NCBI RefSeq assembly: GCF_007743815.1
Contig: NZ_CP036265.1
Span: forward strand, 2,684,823 to 2,748,822
DNA length: 64,000 nt
Reading direction: 5' to 3'
Source: Alienimonas californiensis
GTDB taxonomy: Bacteria; Planctomycetota; Planctomycetia; Planctomycetales; Planctomycetaceae
Positions 61,264 to 64,000 of this stretch are shown here, in pieces; position 1 is the stretch's first letter; every line of letters begins with the position of its first letter. A program made the position numbers and the translations under genes. The notes under the pieces are model-generated. The model searched no databases. It saw only the letters and a list, made by a program, of their open reading frames with translations, and was not told the origin of the DNA.

Positions 61264-61899
61264 CTACCCTACCTCGACTTCCGCCGGAGCCAGCACGCGG
61301 GCGGCGGCCTCGTCGGGCGGGCCGGTGCGGGCGGGCAGGTTCACCTTCGTCGCCGCCCAGCCCGGGTGCACCAGCGTGCCGGCGCCGCCGCCGACGTGGC
61401 CGGTCGTCTTCACCCGTCCGGCGGGCAACGAGGCCGGATCGACCCGCGACCCTTCCTCCGCGTTCACCGCCGGACCGAGGGCGAACAGCCGGTCGAGCGC
61501 CGCGGCGGCGTCTCGGTGGACGTCCCGCACCGCGGCGCCGACCTGGGCGTCGTCGTAGGCGGACAGGTCCTCCTTGAGGAAGTCGATCAGCCGGGCCTCC
61601 CGCTGCAACGTGGCGAGCAGCACCAGCGCGTCCTCCCCCTCCGGCCGCTTCGGCTCCGGCGGTTTGACCGGTTTGGGCGGCGGGGCGGGCTTCGCCGGGG
61701 CGGCCGTCGCCTGCGGCTTCGCGGGCGCCGGGGCCGGCTCCGGCTTCAGCGCCGCGACCCCCGCGGCCGTGCCGAACACCGCCAGCGTCCCGACGACCGC
61801 GTCGATCCACGCCGGGCCGCCGGCGTCGTCGGCGTACCAGTCGGCCGCTCCGGCGAGCAGCGCCGCGGGCAGGGCGATCAGGGCGAGCGGCTTCAGCAT
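61264..61899 (-). CDS. DUF2760 domain protein, Hsp70 partner
   Basis: A 211-residue protein. Its N-terminus has two hydrophobic stretches ([17 protein letters not shown] and [18 protein letters not shown]), then a Pro/Ala/Lys linker (about 55-88), and the DUF2760 domain: [32 protein letters not shown], then [19 protein letters not shown] and [11 protein letters not shown]2760 genes are regularly found beside this Hsp70 subgroup; the function is unknown. It precedes the Hsp70 gene on the same strand and probably shares a transcript. Confidence 0.88.
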   Translation of the reverse strand: MLKPLALIALPAALLAGAADWYADDAGGPAWIDAVVGTLAVFGTAAGVAALKPEPAPAPAKPQATAAPAKPAPPPKPVKPPEPKRPEGEDALVLLATLQREARLIDFLKEDLSAYDDAQVGAAVRDVHRDAAAALDRLFALGPAVNAEEGSRVDPASLPAGRVKTTGHVGGGAGTLVHPGWAATKVNLPARTGPPDEAAARVLAPAEVEVG

Positions 61900-61916
61900 G
61901 GGCGCGGGAAATCCAG

Positions 61917-61973
61917 GCGAGCGGGGGGCGTCAGCCCCCGGAGGCTGTCGAGCGGGGGCGTCAGCCCCCTGAG
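61917..61973 (-). repeat. Two family A palindromes, reverse orientation
   Basis: Two successive copies of GGGGGCGTCAGCCCCC (61927-61940 and 61952-61972 approximately), the reverse complement of the family A core, the first preceded by GGCGAGCG. They lie just upstream of the DUF2760 start on the - strand, as the element lies upstream of starts elsewhere. Confidence 0.75.
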
Positions 61974-62070
61974 ACGGTCACGGGTGGGTCAACGTACCGG
62001 CTGGCTCCGCTTTGCAAAGGGCGCCGGCGGCTTAGACTCCCTCCGCCCCGGTTCGCACGCCCTTCCCGCA

Positions 62071-62097
62071 CGGGGGGCCGACGCCCCACGCTCGCCC
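62071..62097 (+). repeat. Family A palindrome upstream of the CrtI-like gene
   Basis: CGGGGGGCCGACGCCCCACGCTCGCCC, ending 8 bases before the start codon at 62106. It is the same arrangement as for rplX and map. Loop CGAC rather than TGAC. Confidence 0.7.
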
Positions 62098-62105
62098 GAC
62101 GCTTC

Positions 62106-63539
62106 ATGGCCAAAGACTTCCTCAAAGGCGCCGCCGACCGTTACGACGTGGTCGTGATCGGCAGCGGACTGGCCGGCCTCACCGGCGCCAACCTGCTCGC
62201 CCGGCAGGGGCACAAGGTGTTGCTGCTCGAGCACCATTATCAGCTCGGCGGGATGGCCACATGGTTCAAACGGGCCGGCGGGCACATCTTCGACATCAGC
62301 CTGCACGGCTTCCCGGTGGGGATGAAAAAGAGCTGCCGCAAATATTGGTCGAAGGAGATCGCCGACCGCATCGTGCAGCTCGAACATATCCGGTTCGAAA
62401 ACCCCCAGTTTAGCCTCCGCACGACCTTCGACCGGGAGGACTTCACCAATCACCTCGTCGAAACCTTCGGCGTGCCCCGGGAGACGGTGCAGGCCTTCTT
62501 CGACCGGGCCCGGTCGATGAACTTCTACGACGATCAGCACCTCACCACCCGGGAGCTGTTCGAAGAGTTCTTCCCCGGCCGCAGCGACGTGGTGCGTCTC
62601 TTGATGGAGCCGATCACCTACGCCAACGGCAGCACGCTGGACGATCCGGCGATCACCTACGGGATCGTCTTCAGCAACTTCATGCATAAGGGCGTGTTCA
62701 CCTTCCGCGGGGGGACGGACGAACTCGTCAAGCTCATGAAGAAGGAGCTGCTGGCGAACGGCGTGGACCTGCGCATCCGCTGCGAGGTGGAGCAAATTGA
62801 GACGAACGACGACGGCCAAGTGACCGGCGTCGTCGTCAACGGCCGCCGCATCGGCTGCGACGCCGTGCTGTCGAACGCGAATCTCAAAAGCACGGTGCTC
62901 AAGCTCGTCGGCGAAGACCGGCTGGACCCCGACTTCGCGGCGGAGGCCAAGGCGGTCCGGCTCAACAACTCCTCCGCCCAGGTCTATATGGCCCTCAAGC
63001 CCGGCGAGGGCTTCGATCCGGACCTGGGCGACCTGCTGTTCCACTCGGAGCACAGCGGCTTCGACGCCGAGGCGATGCTCTCCAAGGACGTCAGCAGTCG
63101 GACCTTTAGTTTCTATTACCCGCAGACCCGCCCCGGCAGCGACCGCTGGCTGATCGTCTCCAGCACGAACGCGAATTACGAAGACTGGGCCGGATTGAGC
63201 GACGAGCAATACGAAGCCGACAAGGCCGAGCTGGCGGAGACCACGCTCCAATGCCTGGAGCAGAATTATATCCCGGACGTCCGCGCCAAGCTGGATCATA
63301 TCGAAGTCAGCACCCCCCGCACGTTCGAGCACTACACCAAGCACCAGCTGGGCGCGAGCTTCGGCACGAAGTTCGAGGGCCTGAAAGTCAGCGAGGAACT
63401 GCCCCAGCAGGTCCCCGGCCTGTGGCACGCCGGCAGCGTGGGCATCATCATGTCCGGCTGGCTCGGCGCGGTGAATTACGGCGTGATCGTGGGCTCCAAG
63501 GTGGACGAGTTCCTCGCGAATCGGACGGCGACCGCATGA
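62106..63539 (+). CDS. FAD-dependent oxidoreductase, phytoene desaturase (CrtI)-like
   Basis: A 477-residue flavoenzyme of the CrtI/retinol-saturase superfamily. Residues about 14-42 are the FAD Rossmann motif ([17 protein letters not shown], then LLLEHH). [21 protein letters not shown] is the family follow-on, and the C-terminus has the closing [18 protein letters not shown]. It could be a carotenoid desaturase, an isomerase, or an enzyme acting on acyl intermediates; the neighbouring FabZ-like gene favours an acyl substrate. Its stop overlaps the next start (ATGA), so the two are translated together. Confidence 0.85.
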   Translation: MAKDFLKGAADRYDVVVIGSGLAGLTGANLLARQGHKVLLLEHHYQLGGMATWFKRAGGHIFDISLHGFPVGMKKSCRKYWSKEIADRIVQLEHIRFENPQFSLRTTFDREDFTNHLVETFGVPRETVQAFFDRARSMNFYDDQHLTTRELFEEFFPGRSDVVRLLMEPITYANGSTLDDPAITYGIVFSNFMHKGVFTFRGGTDELVKLMKKELLANGVDLRIRCEVEQIETNDDGQVTGVVVNGRRIGCDAVLSNANLKSTVLKLVGEDRLDPDFAAEAKAVRLNNSSAQVYMALKPGEGFDPDLGDLLFHSEHSGFDAEAMLSKDVSSRTFSFYYPQTRPGSDRWLIVSSTNANYEDWAGLSDEQYEADKAELAETTLQCLEQNYIPDVRAKLDHIEVSTPRTFEHYTKHQLGASFGTKFEGLKVSEELPQQVPGLWHAGSVGIIMSGWLGAVNYGVIVGSKVDEFLANRTATA

Positions 63540-63994
63540 TCATTCTCTCGCTGAAGGAGATCGAACGGCTCATCCCGCATCGCCCGCCGTTCCTCTGGCT
63601 CGACGAGGCGTCGATCGACGACGAAGCGGAACCCGGCGAGGAGCGGACGATTCTCGCCGGTAAACGAATCGACGCGGACCTGCCGCTGTTCGAGGGCCAC
63701 TACCCCGGCGCCCCGTTGCTGCCCGGGGTGATTCAATTGGAGATGTGCTATCAGGCCGGCGCCGTATTGATCGCCGCCCTCGGACAGGGCGGCGGCGGCC
63801 TGCCCGTGATCGCCCGCACCGACGGGGTGAAGTTCAAACGCATGATCCGCCCCGGCGACACCTGCCAGGTGGAAGTGACGATCAAGGACCGCCTGCCCGG
63901 GGCTGTCTATCTGACGGGGAAGGTGTCCGTCGGCGGCAAGCTCGCCTGCCGCTGCGATTTCACGACGGCGGAAGCGCAGCCCGGGGCGCTGTGA
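63536..63994 (+). CDS. FabZ-like 3-hydroxyacyl-ACP dehydratase
   Basis: A 152-residue hot-dog-fold protein that would dehydrate 3-hydroxyacyl-ACP. It begins [26 protein letters not shown] and has the active-site helix [25 protein letters not shown], with His55 and Glu69 in the FabZ positions. [17 protein letters not shown] is typical. It overlaps the CrtI-like gene by four bases. It may serve normal fatty-acid synthesis, but the pairing with an FAD oxidoreductase suggests a special lipid pathway that continues past the right edge (the window ends 6 bases after its stop). The symbol fabZ is withheld because a housekeeping role is not certain. Confidence 0.88.
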   Translation: MIILSLKEIERLIPHRPPFLWLDEASIDDEAEPGEERTILAGKRIDADLPLFEGHYPGAPLLPGVIQLEMCYQAGAVLIAALGQGGGGLPVIARTDGVKFKRMIRPGDTCQVEVTIKDRLPGAVYLTGKVSVGGKLACRCDFTTAEAQPGAL

Positions 63995-64000
63995 CGAGGA

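Overview
The window is one continuous, very GC-rich (roughly two thirds G+C by eye) stretch of a bacterial chromosome. It comes from a planctomycete. The evidence is: a DUF1559 protein with a type IV pilin-like N-terminus next to a small carboxypeptidase-regulatory-like lipoprotein; a squalene-hopene cyclase; a formylglycine-type sulfatase; many exported Ala/Pro/Gly-rich proteins of unknown function; little Shine-Dalgarno signal; and dispersed palindromes of the kind I remember from planctomycete genomes. The GC level would fit a Planctomycetia lineage such as Alienimonas, but that genus guess is weak. I see no rRNA, tRNA, CRISPR array, prophage or transposase gene.

Layout. (1) 1-10.3 kb, + strand: the 3' part of the S10/spc/alpha ribosomal super-operon (rplN, rplX, rplE, rpsH, rplF, rplR, rpsE, rplO, secY, map, rpmJ, rpsM, rpsK, rpoA, rplQ). 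The usual rpsN, rpmD, adk, infA and rpsD are absent from their expected places, and L15 and L17 carry long extensions. (2) 10.4-31.3 kb: mostly - strand housekeeping and planctomycete-specific genes: an HEXXH protein, a GT2 glycosyltransferase, a Gly/Tyr-rich TPR protein, glyQS, comB, the lipoprotein/DUF1559 pair, shc, bioB, a lipoprotein, dnaE, a degenerate UvrA-like protein, a RimI-like acetyltransferase and ferrochelatase. (3) 31.3-38.3 kb, + strand: a peptidoglycan block murE-murF-mraY-ftsW-murG (no murD or murC) with ATGA stop/start overlaps. MurE carries the meso-diaminopimelate signature. (4) 38.3-47.5 kb: uvrB, scpA-tsaE, an Ntn hydrolase, a class-I glutamine amidotransferase-fold protein lacking its nucleophile, a sulfatase and endonuclease IV. 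(5) 47.8-53.3 kb, + strand: three exported or membrane proteins of unknown role (one with a squalene-cyclase-like repeat domain), then rpmA. (6) 53.3-61.9 kb, - strand: a porin-like protein, nqrM, purM, DUF4058, glnA, and an Hsp70/DUF2760 pair. (7) 62.1-64 kb, + strand: a CrtI-like FAD oxidoreductase overlapping a FabZ-like dehydratase, probably the start of a lipid-type cluster that continues past the window.

The most unusual feature is a set of at least five families of dispersed palindromes. One family sits directly upstream of start codons in the ribosomal operon. Another forms terminator-like hairpins. Two elements lie inside the N-terminal coding parts of the essential-type genes murF and ftsW while keeping the frame open, which resembles the in-gene palindromic elements known from Rickettsia. 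Other points worth attention are the UvrA-like protein with ruined Walker motifs, the amidotransferase without its cysteine, and two stable hairpins in front of mraY.

Functional assignments come from reading motifs in the translated sequence. Where I chose a start inside a longer open frame, the entry says so.
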